Shown: positions 28,392 through 37,841 of the stretch, in pieces
How positions within the stretch are numbered: position 1 is the first letter of the stretch
Layout: the number at the start of each line of letters is the position of its first letter
Assembly: GCA_041890495.1 (NCBI GenBank)
Contig: CP169086.1
Span: 3,658,001-3,722,000 of the forward strand
Length of the DNA stretch: 64,000 bases
Reading direction: 5' to 3'
Origin: Escherichia boydii
Lineage (GTDB): Bacteria; Pseudomonadota; Gammaproteobacteria; Enterobacterales; Enterobacteriaceae
Position numbers and translations under genes: made by a program
Notes under the pieces: generated by a model
Databases searched by the model: none
Told to the model about the DNA's origin: nothing
The model's input: the letters and a program-made list of their open reading frames with translations, nothing else

Positions 28392-28498
28392 CAAAAAGCA
28401 AAGCCTTTGTGCCGATGAATCTCTATACTGTTTCACAGACCTGCTGCCCTGCGGGGCGGCCATCTTCCTTTATTCGCTTATAAGCGTGGAGAATTAAA

Positions 28499-29266
28499 AT
28501 GCGACATCCTTTAGTGATGGGTAACTGGAAACTGAACGGCAGCCGCCACATGGTTCACGAGCTGGTTTCTAACCTGCGTAAAGAGCTGGCAGGTGTTGCT
28601 GGCTGTGCGGTTGCAATCGCACCACCGGAAATGTACATCGATATGGCGAAGCGCGAAGCTGAAGGCAGCCACATCATGCTGGGTGCGCAAAACGTGGACC
28701 TGAACCTGTCCGGCGCATTCACCGGTGAAACCTCTGCCGCTATGCTGAAAGACATCGGCGCACAGTACATCATCATCGGCCACTCTGAACGTCGTACTTA
28801 CCACAAAGAGTCTGACGAACTGATCGCGAAAAAATTCGCGGTGCTGAAAGAGCAGGGCCTGACTCCGGTTCTGTGCATCGGTGAAACCGAAGCTGAAAAC
28901 GAAGCGGGCAAAACTGAAGAAGTTTGCGCACGTCAGATCGACGCGGTACTGAAAACTCAGGGTGCTGCGGCATTCGAAGGTGCGGTTATCGCTTACGAAC
29001 CTGTATGGGCAATCGGTACTGGCAAATCTGCAACTCCGGCTCAGGCACAGGCTGTTCACAAATTCATTCGTGACCACATCGCTAAAGTTGACGCTAACAT
29101 CGCTGAACAAGTGATCATTCAGTACGGCGGTTCTGTAAATGCGTCTAACGCTGCAGAACTGTTTGCTCAGCCAGACATCGACGGCGCGCTGGTTGGCGGT
29201 GCTTCTCTGAAAGCTGACGCTTTCGCAGTGATCGTTAAAGCTGCAGAAGCGGCTAAACAGGCTTAA
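28499..29266 (+). CDS. tpiA: Triosephosphate isomerase
   Basis: TIM-barrel enzyme interconverting DHAP and glyceraldehyde-3-phosphate; 255 aa. Catalytic Lys in GNWKLNG (about 11), His in GHSERR (about 95) and Glu in [11 protein letters not shown] (about 167), with the phosphate loop YGGSV near 210. Strongly biased codons, as expected for a highly expressed gene. K-12-like; divergent sequence begins just after its stop. Confidence 0.97.
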
Positions 29267-29277
29267 TTGCCTTTGTG

Positions 29278-29343
29278 GCGGGTGGCGCTTCGCTAACCCG
29301 CCCTACGGTTCTGTAGGCCCGGTAAGCGTCAGCGCCACCGGGC
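29278..29343. repeat. Two REP-like palindromes after tpiA
   Basis: GGCGGGTGGCGCTTCGCTAA...CCCGCC (29278-29303) and GTAGGCCCGGTAAGCG...CACCGGGC (29313-29343), the latter followed by TTTTTT. These are the REP forms frequent in Enterobacter/Klebsiella. The second also makes a good + strand terminator for tpiA. Confidence 0.75.
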
Positions 29344-29347
29344 TTTT

Positions 29348-30652
29348 TTACAGCCGTCCCAGCAGGCTAAACCACAGATAATCCAGCGGCAGCAGCACCA
29401 GATACGTTGCAATAGCCAGCGCCAGACAAAGCACCATCCCCGCCCTGGCAGGCACCTTTCCTAGCCCCATCGCCACCACGATCGGCGACGCCTGATACGG
29501 CAGCAGCGGCGTGGAATAGCCCAGCACCTGAATCATGATCACCGACAGCAGCGGGAAACCGGTCGCATCCGAGAAGCTCTGCGCCAGGGTGGTGTAAAGC
29601 GCCGGCACGCCGTTGGCGGTCATAATGAAGTTGAGTGCGGTGGTAATACCGGTCAGCGCCAGGAAACTGGTGAACGGTCGGTCTGCATCCAGCGGCATAA
29701 TGCGGAGCAACGCCTCGCCCACCGCCGTTCCGATGCCGGTTTGCGTCACCACGATCGCCAGCCCAAGAATGCCCGCGACGTAAATGCAGGTGCGCATATT
29801 CACCCCCGCTGAAAATTCTTCCCCGGTGATAAAGCCAACGCGCGGCAGCATAACGATGATCGACGCCGCCAGCCCCGTCCAGGCGGGCCCCACGCCGTGC
29901 CAGCTCTCCGTCACCCACATCCCCAGCACCACCGCCAGCAGCCAGGCGAGACGCTTTTCGTCCCGCCCCATAGGCTCAGACGGCGCCTGTTCCTTCGGCG
30001 GTTTTGGGCTGCCGGGAAAAAGCCAGCAGATCAGGCCAATCAGAATCAGGCCCTTGAGAATGCCCAGCACCGGCATGTGCAGCATCAGATACGGGACATA
30101 GTTCAGATGGATGCCATACGAGCCTTCCGCCGCACCGCTCATCACCAGGTTAGGCACGTTAGCGGGCAGAATCGTCGCCGAAAGCTGGAACGTCCCGAAC
30201 CCTACCGCCAGCGCCAGACCAAACCAGGCGCGTGAGCCGTCGACGATACTGGCGCGTTTTGCCATCGCCGCGACAATCGGCATCAGCAGCGCAATACGTC
30301 CCATATTCGACGGCATCACAAACGCCAGCGCATAGCTCAGCAGCACCACGCTTGCCACCATCAATACCCAGGAGTCGGTGAGCTTTGCCGACAGCGCCCG
30401 GGCGGCCCTGTCCGCCAGTCCGGTTTTACGGATCGCCACGCCGAGAACGAATCCGCTGAAGACCAGCCAGAAGGCCGACGAAGCAAAACCGCCGAAAATC
30501 ACCTCCGGCGGGGCAATTTTCGCGGTCATTGCCGCCGTAAAGAACAGCAGCGCGGTGATGAATTCCGGCAACAGCGACGTCGCCCATAGCACGATAGTGA
30601 CGCCAACGATCAGTGAAGGCAGCAGCAGAGGATACGTTGACCAGAGCGACAT
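29348..30652 (-). CDS. SLC13/DASS-type anion permease
   Basis: 434-aa polytopic membrane protein with about 11-12 hydrophobic segments, from MSLWSTYPLLLPSLIVG. The layout (GGFASSAFWLVFSGFVLG near 55-72, SNMGRIALLMPIV near 115-127, FIMTANGVPALY and QVLGYSTPLLPYQASPIVVA in the second half) fits the divalent-anion/Na+ symporter and ion-transporter superfamily. The substrate (dicarboxylate, citrate, sulphate) cannot be told from sequence. K-12 has no gene here between tpiA and cdh as I recall, so it is accessory content of a GC-rich divergent block. Confidence 0.75.
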   Translation of the reverse strand: MSLWSTYPLLLPSLIVGVTIVLWATSLLPEFITALLFFTAAMTAKIAPPEVIFGGFASSAFWLVFSGFVLGVAIRKTGLADRAARALSAKLTDSWVLMVASVVLLSYALAFVMPSNMGRIALLMPIVAAMAKRASIVDGSRAWFGLALAVGFGTFQLSATILPANVPNLVMSGAAEGSYGIHLNYVPYLMLHMPVLGILKGLILIGLICWLFPGSPKPPKEQAPSEPMGRDEKRLAWLLAVVLGMWVTESWHGVGPAWTGLAASIIVMLPRVGFITGEEFSAGVNMRTCIYVAGILGLAIVVTQTGIGTAVGEALLRIMPLDADRPFTSFLALTGITTALNFIMTANGVPALYTTLAQSFSDATGFPLLSVIMIQVLGYSTPLLPYQASPIVVAMGLGKVPARAGMVLCLALAIATYLVLLPLDYLWFSLLGRL

Positions 30653-30725
30653 ACCTGTCTCCTGTAGAATTTTTCAGCAAGTCTACGGCGACAGGCAGGC
30701 CGAGTAAACGCTATTTATGGTGGGG

Positions 30726-31469
30726 TCAATTCAGGATAGCGCATTGATGATCCTGCAGTTCTTCTGCCGACGCGCGGTTAAGCATCAGCAAGTTACGTTC
30801 GGTTGCCAGCAACACAAACGAACCATCCGACTGCTGCGCCATCGCCAGGGCAAAGCGCCCCATATGGTCGCGCGCCTCCGGAAGCTCTTCAGCCAGCATT
30901 ATGAACGGGCTGCGCTGCACCAGCTCATTCTCCGTCACCCGACGAGCAAGATACTCATGCCCTTCCAGCCCGCCAGGAAGCGGCAGCCACTGGGTACTGA
31001 TTTCTCCCTGTGCCGCATTGAGCTTCTCGCGCACGTCCGGGCGCAGGCAGGAGATATGAATATGAAAATGGTTCTGCGTGCGGCCAGTCGGCGAGTTAAT
31101 CGTCAGCGAAATGGCGCTGTCGGGCACCTCGGATCCGCGCTTCATGGTCATAAAGCTGCGCGACTGCCAGGCCAGCCAGAAAAAGTTCGGCGTATGCGCC
31201 TCGGTCAATAGCGGGCTCTCGGTGCCGTTGATGCGATATGTCGGCATCAGCAGGTATTGCAGCGGCCCGTTGCGATCTTTAAATACCACGTAGCCTGCAT
31301 CCGTTTTCACCTGCGCACAGGGTGCCGGGTTGCGGTTCTGGATCTGATTCGGCACGCACTGGTCGAGAACGATGTGTCGCAACGCATTCGGATTACCCGC
31401 TTTCATCCAGTACACGCCGCCAGCGGCAAGGGCGATGACAATGAGGATCAATAAGATAATTTTTTTCAC
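30726..31469 (-). CDS. cdh: CDP-diacylglycerol pyrophosphatase
   Basis: Membrane-anchored HIT-like hydrolase splitting CDP-diacylglycerol into phosphatidate and CMP. About 247 aa from a GTG at 31469 (VKKIILLILIVIALAAGG), matching the K-12 MKK start; an ATG at 31523 gives 18 extra residues with no support. N-terminal membrane anchor, then the HIT-type motif HFHIHISC (about residues 135-142). Clearly diverged from K-12 Cdh, consistent with its block. Confidence 0.9.
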   Translation of the reverse strand: MKKIILLILIVIALAAGGVYWMKAGNPNALRHIVLDQCVPNQIQNRNPAPCAQVKTDAGYVVFKDRNGPLQYLLMPTYRINGTESPLLTEAHTPNFFWLAWQSRSFMTMKRGSEVPDSAISLTINSPTGRTQNHFHIHISCLRPDVREKLNAAQGEISTQWLPLPGGLEGHEYLARRVTENELVQRSPFIMLAEELPEARDHMGRFALAMAQQSDGSFVLLATERNLLMLNRASAEELQDHQCAILN

Positions 31470-31525
31470 AACGCGTTCCCTGTTTTCAATAGAGGCAAAA
31501 GAGTAACGCAAAATGATGACCAAAT

Positions 31526-31555
31526 AAAAAACCCGGCGGATTTCTCACGCCGGGT
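31526..31555 (-). terminator. sbp terminator
   Basis: ACCCGGCG/CGCCGGGT stem with a T-run on the minus strand, downstream of sbp. Confidence 0.85.
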
Positions 31556-31577
31556 CACCGTGTCATTGGCTAATGGG

Positions 31578-32568
31578 TTAGCGCTGGCTAATCTGGTCGA
31601 AGGTGCCGCCGTTAGAGAAGTGCTCTTTTTGCGCTTTCGTCCAGCCGCCGAACTCTTCATCAATGGTGAATAACTTCAGCTTTGGAAACGCATTTTCGTA
31701 CTTTTTCGCCACCTCAGCATCGCGCGGACGATAGTAGTTTTTCGCTGCAATTTCCTGACCTTCTGGCGAGTAAAGATATTTCAGGTAGGCTTCCGCCACC
31801 TCTTTAGTACCTTTTTTCTCGACCACTTTATCGACCCACCGACACGGTTGGCTCTGCGAGGATAGACTCACTCGGCGTGACGATTTCGAATTTATCTTTC
31901 CCCAGTTCATTCGCTGCCAGCAGAGCTTCGTTTTCCCAGGCGATCAGTACATCGCCAATCCCGCGCTCGACAAAAGTGTTAGTGGAGCCGCGCGCGCCAG
32001 AATCCAGAACTTCGACGTTTTTATACAGTGCCCGAACAAAATCCTGTGCTTTTGCCTGATCGTTGTTGTTGTGATGCAGCGCGTAGCCCCAGGCAGCCAG
32101 GTAGTTCCAGCGTGCGCCACCAGAGCTTTTCGGATTAGGCGTGATCACCGAAACACCCGGTTTAATCAGATCGTTCCAGTCATGGATCTGCTTCGGATTG
32201 CCCTTACGCACCAGGAAAACAATGGTGGAAGTGTACGGTGCGGAGTTATCCGGCAGACGTTTGATCCACTCTTTATCAATCCGCCCGCGTTCCGCAATTG
32301 CGTCCACGTCATAGGCCAGAGCCAGCGTGACAACATCAGCTTCAATACCGTTGATTACCGACGTCGCTTGTTTGCCTGAACCACCGTGTGACTGACGAAT
32401 CACCACGTTATCGCCAGTTTGCTGTTTCCAGTGGGCGCTGAATGCCTTGTTGTACTGTTCGTACAATTCGCGCGTTGGATCATATGAAACGTTAAGAAGC
32501 TGAATATCCTTTGCCATAACGCTGGTTGCCGCCAGCAAAAATGTTAACCCTACGCCCCACTTGTTCAT
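31578..32568 (-). pseudogene. sbp: sbp, sulfate-binding protein with one-base frameshift
   Basis: Periplasmic sulfate/thiosulfate-binding protein of the CysAWTP transporter, normally 329 aa. Signal peptide MNKWGVGLTFLLAATSVMA; DIQLLNVSYDPTRELY and GGSGKQATSVING are classic. The frame from 32568 ends at 31828 after EPTVSVGR, and the remainder (VDKVVEKKGTKEVAEAYLKY to the end at 31578) is in another frame. The minus strand has GTGGGTCGAT where GTGGTCGAT is expected: one extra G near 31834-31836. Both halves are otherwise intact and K-12-like, so the break is recent or a sequence error. Confidence 0.85.
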
Positions 32569-32732
32569 CGCCCGACTCTCTTATGTTGTGTTGTGATGAG
32601 CAAAGCGTGCCAGAAGGTTAACCAAACATTAAAGAATAAAAAAAGATTGGCTATAACTTGTGGGTATATGTTGGGGGATTAAAAAAGGCGGAAGAAATCC
32701 GCCTCATATTGCTGACAAAGTGCGCTTTATCG

Positions 32733-32834
32733 ATGCCGGATGCGGCGCGAACGCCTTATCCGGCCTACAAAAATTTGTAAATTCAATAAATTGCAGAATT
32801 CACGTAGGCCTGATAAGCGAAGCGCATCAGGCAT
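32733..32834. repeat. BIME between sbp and pfkA
   Basis: GCCGGATGCGGCGCGAACGC...CCGGCCTAC and GTAGGCCTGATAAGCG...CATCAGGC in inverted orientation around an AT-rich spacer; E. coli type. The rest of 32569-32888 carries the sbp promoter region, and I see no ORF. Confidence 0.85.
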
Positions 32835-32888
32835 TTTTGCTTCTGTCATCGGTTTCAGGCTAAAGGAATCTGCCTTTTTCCGAAATCA

Positions 32889-33851
32889 TTAATACAGTTT
32901 TTTCGCGCAGTCCAGCCAGTCGCCTTTGAACGGACGCTTCATGTTTTCAATAGCGTCGATGATGTCGTGGTGAACCAGCTGTTCGTTCTGGATACCTACG
33001 CAACGACCGCCGTAACCTGCCAGCAGCAGATCGATAGCGTAAGCGCCCATACGGGAAGCCAGAATACGGTCGTAAGGCACCGGAGAACCACCGCGCTGGA
33101 TGTGGCCCAGCACAGTTGCGCGGGTTTCACGACCGGTTTCTTTCTCGATGAAATGCGCCAGTTCGTCAACATCACACATATGTTCGGTAATCGCCACGAT
33201 CGCGTGTTTTTTACCTTTCGCGATACCCGCTTTGATTTCGTTTACCAGGTCTTCACGGCTGAATTCAACTTCCGGAACCACAACGAATTCACAGCCACCG
33301 GCAATGGCCGCAGCCAACGTCAGATCGCCACAATAACGGCCCATCACTTCCACCACGGAAATACGCTGGTGAGAAGAAGAGGTGTCACGCAGACGGTCGA
33401 TCGCTTCTACAACGGTGCTCAGCGCAGTGAAGAAACCGATAGTGTAGTCAGTGCCTTTGATGTCGTTGTCGATAGTGCCAGGCAGACCGATGCACGGGAA
33501 GCCCATTTCGGTCAGACGCATTGCACCCATGTAGGAACCGTCACCGCCGATAACCACCAGCGCGTCGATACCACGTTTTTTCAGGTTTTCGATAGCCACG
33601 GCGCGGATGTTCTCGTCGCGGAATTCCGGGAAACGCGCAGAACCGAGGAACGTACCGCCACGGTTGATCATGTCAGACACGCTGTAACGGTCTAGCTGTA
33701 CCATACGGTCTTCATACAGACCCAGATAGCCGTCATAAATACCCATTACTTCCAGACCTTCTGTCAGCGCAGAACGAACAACCCCGCGAATTGCGGCGTT
33801 CATGCCTGGCGCATCACCGCCGCTTGTCAACACACCGATTTTCTTAATCAT
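32889..33851 (-). CDS. pfkA: 6-phosphofructokinase I
   Basis: Main glycolytic phosphofructokinase, ATP-dependent, 320 aa from [19 protein letters not shown] motif GGDGSYMGA (about 102-110), catalytic Asp in TIDNDI (about 125-130), and the effector-site Arg residues of the allosteric PEP/ADP site are in place. The open frame extends 32 codons upstream, but AGGTAG before 33851 marks the start. Confidence 0.97.
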
Positions 33852-34031
33852 GACTACCTCTGAACTTTGGAATGCAAAATGAAATCTGTTGCCGGAAGTC
33901 TTCTTGCACATCGAAGTGATCCAACGAATGTGCAAATAGTATAACAATCACTTCCTGCTGAATTGATTCAGGTCAGGCCAAATGGCGGTATTTTATACAC
34001 AAAATGCGGGTCTGGCTCTCTTTTATACTGA

Positions 34032-34934
34032 TTATGAAAGCATAGACCGTTTACCCTCCCTGGGTACGACGGAACAGGGGTCCTGATGGATAATCACATC
34101 CGATCCCGGAAAACGCCGTAAAATAGCCTGCTCTACCTGATCCGCCACCATATGTGCCTGAACCAAAGGCAGAGAGTCTTCCATTTCCAAATGAATCTGA
34201 ATAAAGCGGGTCGGCCCTGACTGCCGCGTGCGAAGATCGTGAGCGCCGCTAACACCCGGCCAGGAAGTCACGATATCAATAATTTCTTGCCGTTCCTCAT
34301 CAGGTAATGCGCGATCCAGTAATGACTGTACCGCCTCATATCCCATGCGTAACGCGCTATATAAAATATAGATGCCGATTCCCAATGCAAACAGAGCATC
34401 GGCGCGATGCCAGCCGTACCAGGACAACCCCAGCGCCAGCAGAATTGCGCCGTTCATCATAACATCAGACTGGTAATGTAGCATATCAGCCCGCACCGCC
34501 TGGCTTTGCGTCCGGCGCACCACCCAACGCTGAAACGAGACAAGGATAATCGTACAAATTAGCGCCACAATTGTCACGATAACCCCGACGCCTGGATCTG
34601 TCATCGGTGTTGGAGATATCAGATGTTGAATACCCGTCAAAAACAGGAATAGTGCCGAACCGGAGATAAACATACTTTGCGCCAGCGCCGCGAGGGACTC
34701 AGCTTTACCGTGACCAAACGAGTGATTATCGTCGGCAGGTTGCAGGGAATATCGCACCACCAATAAATTCGTCAACGACGCGCCGATATCCACCAGCGAA
34801 TCCACCAGCGCGGCGAGAATACTCACCGACCCGGTATACCACCATGCAAAAATTTTAATCAGCAATAGCAGCGAAGCCATCGCCGTCGCAGCAATCGCCG
34901 CCCGACTGACCAGCCGTCCATAAGATTGATTCAT
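34032..34934 (-). CDS. fieF: Ferrous iron/zinc efflux pump FieF (YiiP)
   Basis: Cation diffusion facilitator, a proton-coupled Zn/Fe exporter in the inner membrane. 300 aa from [13 protein letters not shown]; six extra upstream residues are not used. Six membrane helices with the site-A residues in [12 protein letters not shown] (Asp45, Asp49) and [12 protein letters not shown] (His153, Asp157), then a cytoplasmic metallochaperone-like domain with HDLRTRQSG and VIIHQDPC. K-12-like. Confidence 0.96.
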
Positions 34935-35015
34935 AAATACTCCCGCTATCAACTGACGCTAGTATAACGGAAGCAAATCATCTGCAATGCATTAAGCAGC
35001 AGGCAAATTGAGGAT

Positions 35016-35073
35016 AAAAAAAACCCCCACATCATGTGGGGGAAGACAGGGATGGTGTCTATGGCAAGGAAAA
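35016..35073 (-). ncRNA. cpxQ: CpxQ sRNA, from the 3' UTR of cpxP
   Basis: The minus strand reads TTTTCCTTGCCATAGACACC at the 5' end and finishes with the CCCCCACATGATGTGGGGG hairpin plus eight T residues, the 58-nt CpxQ RNA known from E. coli and Salmonella. It is cut from cpxP mRNA by RNase E and works with Hfq to repress envelope-protein mRNAs. The hairpin is also the cpxP terminator. The cpxP stop lies 10 nt upstream of the 5' end. Confidence 0.9.
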
Positions 35074-35082
35074 CAGGGTTTA

Positions 35083-35583
35083 CTACTGGGAACGTGAGTT
35101 GCTACTACTCAATAGCTTCAACGATGAACTTTTTTGCCATTGCGTCACGTCGCGCAACTGCTCCATTCGTTGTTGATGTTTCTCGTTTAAAACCGCTTGC
35201 TGCTCCGGCGTTAACAGGCGATACATTTGGTTGCGGACTTTTGCCATCTCAACCTGACGAGCAATTTGCTCATTCGCCATTTTTTCTGCCTGTGCGCGCA
35301 CAGCGTTTTCATCAAAATTTTCTGCGGTGACAAGGCGATGCATTGTCTCCAGTTCGCTAACATTAACAGGAGGCTGTTCGTGCCGGGCCTGTTGCATAAG
35401 ATCTCGCATCTGCTGACGCTGATGTTCGGTTAAACTTATGCCGTCGAACATATGGCTCTGCGTACTGCGCTGCGTAAGTTCTTCACCCGGATGCCAGTTA
35501 TCGCCTGAACCGACTTCAGCAGCGTGGCTTAATGAACTGACTGCCAGCGTTGAGGCCATGACGGCAGCGGTAACTATGCGCAT
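35083..35583 (-). CDS. cpxP: CpxP, periplasmic inhibitor of the Cpx response
   Basis: Periplasmic chaperone-like protein that holds CpxA inactive and is degraded by DegP with misfolded proteins. 166 aa; signal peptide [21 protein letters not shown] (an adjacent ATG at 35586 is equally possible). Two LTXXQ-type motifs ([13 protein letters not shown] and [12 protein letters not shown]) form the Spy/CpxP fold. Divergent from cpxRA with a CpxR box between; its mRNA releases CpxQ. Confidence 0.96.
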
Positions 35584-35662
35584 CATTTGCTCCCAAAATC
35601 TTTCTGTCGCGATTCAACGATAGAGAGTTTACGATTCAGGCTGCAAACATGCGTCAGGGGGT

Positions 35663-35677
35663 GTAAAACAACGTAAA
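35663..35677. promoter_or_regulatory. CpxR box between cpxP and cpxR
   Basis: GTAAA-N5-GTAAA (35663-35667 and 35673-35677), an exact match to the CpxR-P recognition sequence, in the 146-bp divergent intergenic region. Expected to activate cpxP and autoregulate cpxRA. Confidence 0.9.
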
Positions 35678-35732
35678 GTCATGGATTAGCGACGTCTGAT
35701 GACGTAATTTCTGCCTCGGAGGTATTTAAACA

Positions 35733-36431
35733 ATGAATAAAATCCTGTTAGTTGATGATGACCGAGAGCTGACTTCCCTATTAAAGGAGCTGCTCGAGAT
35801 GGAAGGCTTCAACGTGATTGTTGCCCACGATGGGGAACAGGCGCTTGATCTTCTGGACGACAGCATTGATTTACTTTTGCTTGACGTAATGATGCCGAAG
35901 AAAAATGGTATCGACACATTAAAAGCACTTCGCCAGACACACCAGACGCCTGTCATTATGTTGACGGCGCGCGGCAGTGAACTTGATCGCGTTCTCGGCC
36001 TTGAGCTGGGCGCAGATGACTATCTCCCGAAACCATTTAATGATCGTGAGCTGGTGGCACGTATTCGCGCGATCCTGCGCCGTTCGCACTGGAGCGAGCA
36101 ACAGCAAAACAACGACAACGGTTCACCGACACTGGAAGTTGATGCCTTAGTGCTGAATCCAGGCCGTCAGGAAGCCAGCTTCGACGGGCAAACGCTGGAG
36201 TTAACCGGCACTGAGTTTACCCTGCTCTATTTGCTGGCACAGCATCTGGGTCAGGTGGTTTCCCGTGAACATTTAAGCCAGGAAGTGCTGGGCAAACGCC
36301 TGACGCCTTTCGACCGCGCTATCGATATGCACATTTCCAACCTGCGTCGTAAACTGCCGGATCGTAAAGATGGTCACCCGTGGTTTAAAACCTTGCGTGG
36401 TCGCGGCTATCTGATGGTTTCTGCTTCATGA
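35733..36431 (+). CDS. cpxR: Response regulator CpxR
   Basis: OmpR-type regulator of envelope stress, 232 aa. Receiver domain 1-120 with phospho-acceptor Asp51 in LLLDVMMP, acidic pocket VDDDRE and Lys in PKPF; winged helix domain from about 135 (RAIDMHISNLRRKL recognition helix). AGG upstream; overlaps cpxA by 4 nt. Confidence 0.97.
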   Translation: MNKILLVDDDRELTSLLKELLEMEGFNVIVAHDGEQALDLLDDSIDLLLLDVMMPKKNGIDTLKALRQTHQTPVIMLTARGSELDRVLGLELGADDYLPKPFNDRELVARIRAILRRSHWSEQQQNNDNGSPTLEVDALVLNPGRQEASFDGQTLELTGTEFTLLYLLAQHLGQVVSREHLSQEVLGKRLTPFDRAIDMHISNLRRKLPDRKDGHPWFKTLRGRGYLMVSAS

Positions 36432-37801
36432 TAGGCAGCTTAACCGCGCGCATCTTCGCCATCTTCTGGCTGACGCTGGCGCTGGTGTTGATGTTGGTTT
36501 TGATGTTACCCAAGCTCGATTCACGCCAGATGACCGAGCTTCTGGATAGCGAACAGCGTCAGGGGCTGATGATTGAGCAGCATGTCGAAGCGGAGCTGGC
36601 GAACGATCCGCCCAACGATTTAATGTGGTGGCGGCGTCTGTTTCGGGCGATTGATAAGTGGGCACCGCCAGGACAGCGTTTATTATTGGTGACCACCGAA
36701 GGCCGCGTGATCGGCGCTGAACGCAGCGAAATGCAGATCATTCGTAACTTTATTGGTCAGGCCGATAACGCCGATCATCCGCAGAAGAAAAAGTATGGCC
36801 GCGTGGAACTGGTCGGTCCGTTCTCCGTGCGTGATGGCGAAGATAATTACCAACTTTATCTGATTCGTCCGGCCAGCAGTTCTCAATCCGATTTCATTAA
36901 CTTACTGTTTGACCGCCCGCTATTACTGCTGATTGTCACCATGTTGGTCAGTACGCCGCTGCTGTTGTGGTTGGCCTGGAGTCTGGCAAAACCGGCGCGT
37001 AAGCTGAAAAACGCTGCCGATGAAGTTGCCCAGGGAAACTTACGCCAGCACCCGGAACTGGAAGCGGGGCCACAGGAATTCCTTGCCGCAGGTGCCAGTT
37101 TTAACCAGATGGTCACCGCGCTGGAGCGCATGATGACCTCCCAGCAGCGTCTGCTTTCTGATATCTCTCACGAGCTGCGCACCCCGCTGACGCGTCTGCA
37201 ACTGGGTACGGCGTTACTGCGCCGTCGTAGCGGTGAAAGCAAGGAACTGGAGCGTATTGAAACCGAAGCGCAACGTCTGGACAGCATGATCAACGACCTG
37301 TTGGTGATGTCACGTAATCAGCAAAAAAACGCGCTGGTTAGCGAGACCATCAAAGCCAATCAGTTGTGGGGTGAAGTGCTGGATAACGCGGCGTTCGAAG
37401 CCGAGCAAATGGGCAAGTCGTTGACAGTTAACTTCCCGCCTGGGCCGTGGCCGCTGTACGGCAATCCGAACGCCCTGGAAAGTGCGCTGGAAAACATTGT
37501 TCGTAATGCTCTGCGTTATTCCCATACGAAGATTGAAGTGGGCTTTGCGGTAGATAAAGACGGTATCACCATTACGGTGGACGACGATGGTCCTGGCGTT
37601 AGCCCGGAAGATCGCGAACAGATTTTCCGTCCGTTCTATCGGACCGATGAAGCACGCGATCGTGAATCTGGCGGTACAGGATTGGGGCTGGCGATTGTTG
37701 AAACCGCCATTCAGCAGCATCGTGGCTGGGTGAAGGCAGAAGACAGCCCGCTGGGCGGGTTACGGTTAACGCTGTGGCTACCGTTGTATAAGCGTTCATA
37801 G
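36428..37801 (+). CDS. cpxA: Sensor histidine kinase CpxA
   Basis: Inner-membrane sensor kinase/phosphatase for CpxR, 457 aa. Membrane segments about 8-28 and 164-186 enclose the periplasmic sensor; HAMP about 186-240; phospho-acceptor His248 in SDISHELRTPLTR; N, G1 and G2 boxes (NIVRNALRYS, DDDGPGV, GGTGLGLAIV). Translationally coupled to cpxR. Mostly K-12-like, with LWGEV for LWSEV and GGLRLTLWLP at the end where I recall VIWLP, so a block switch near 37.75 kb is likely. Confidence 0.96.
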   Translation: MIGSLTARIFAIFWLTLALVLMLVLMLPKLDSRQMTELLDSEQRQGLMIEQHVEAELANDPPNDLMWWRRLFRAIDKWAPPGQRLLLVTTEGRVIGAERSEMQIIRNFIGQADNADHPQKKKYGRVELVGPFSVRDGEDNYQLYLIRPASSSQSDFINLLFDRPLLLLIVTMLVSTPLLLWLAWSLAKPARKLKNAADEVAQGNLRQHPELEAGPQEFLAAGASFNQMVTALERMMTSQQRLLSDISHELRTPLTRLQLGTALLRRRSGESKELERIETEAQRLDSMINDLLVMSRNQQKNALVSETIKANQLWGEVLDNAAFEAEQMGKSLTVNFPPGPWPLYGNPNALESALENIVRNALRYSHTKIEVGFAVDKDGITITVDDDGPGVSPEDREQIFRPFYRTDEARDRESGGTGLGLAIVETAIQQHRGWVKAEDSPLGGLRLTLWLPLYKRS

Positions 37802-37807
37802 CTGTTA

Positions 37808-37841
37808 GTGCCGGGTGGCGGCTTCGCCTTACCCGGCCTAC
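37808..37841. repeat. REP unit between cpxA and yiiM
   Basis: GTGCCGGGTGGCGGCTTCGC with the complementary arm CTTACCCGGC: a single REP of the Klebsiella/Enterobacter type. It overlaps the yiiM stop by 4 nt, so it also marks the convergent end of both genes. Confidence 0.8.

Noticed and set aside
34935..35100. cpxP-fieF gap checked as a P2-like prophage attachment site
   Set aside because: I recall this gap as a P2-type integration site in E. coli, but only the CpxQ/cpxP terminator and the fieF promoter region are present; there is no integrase or phage gene.
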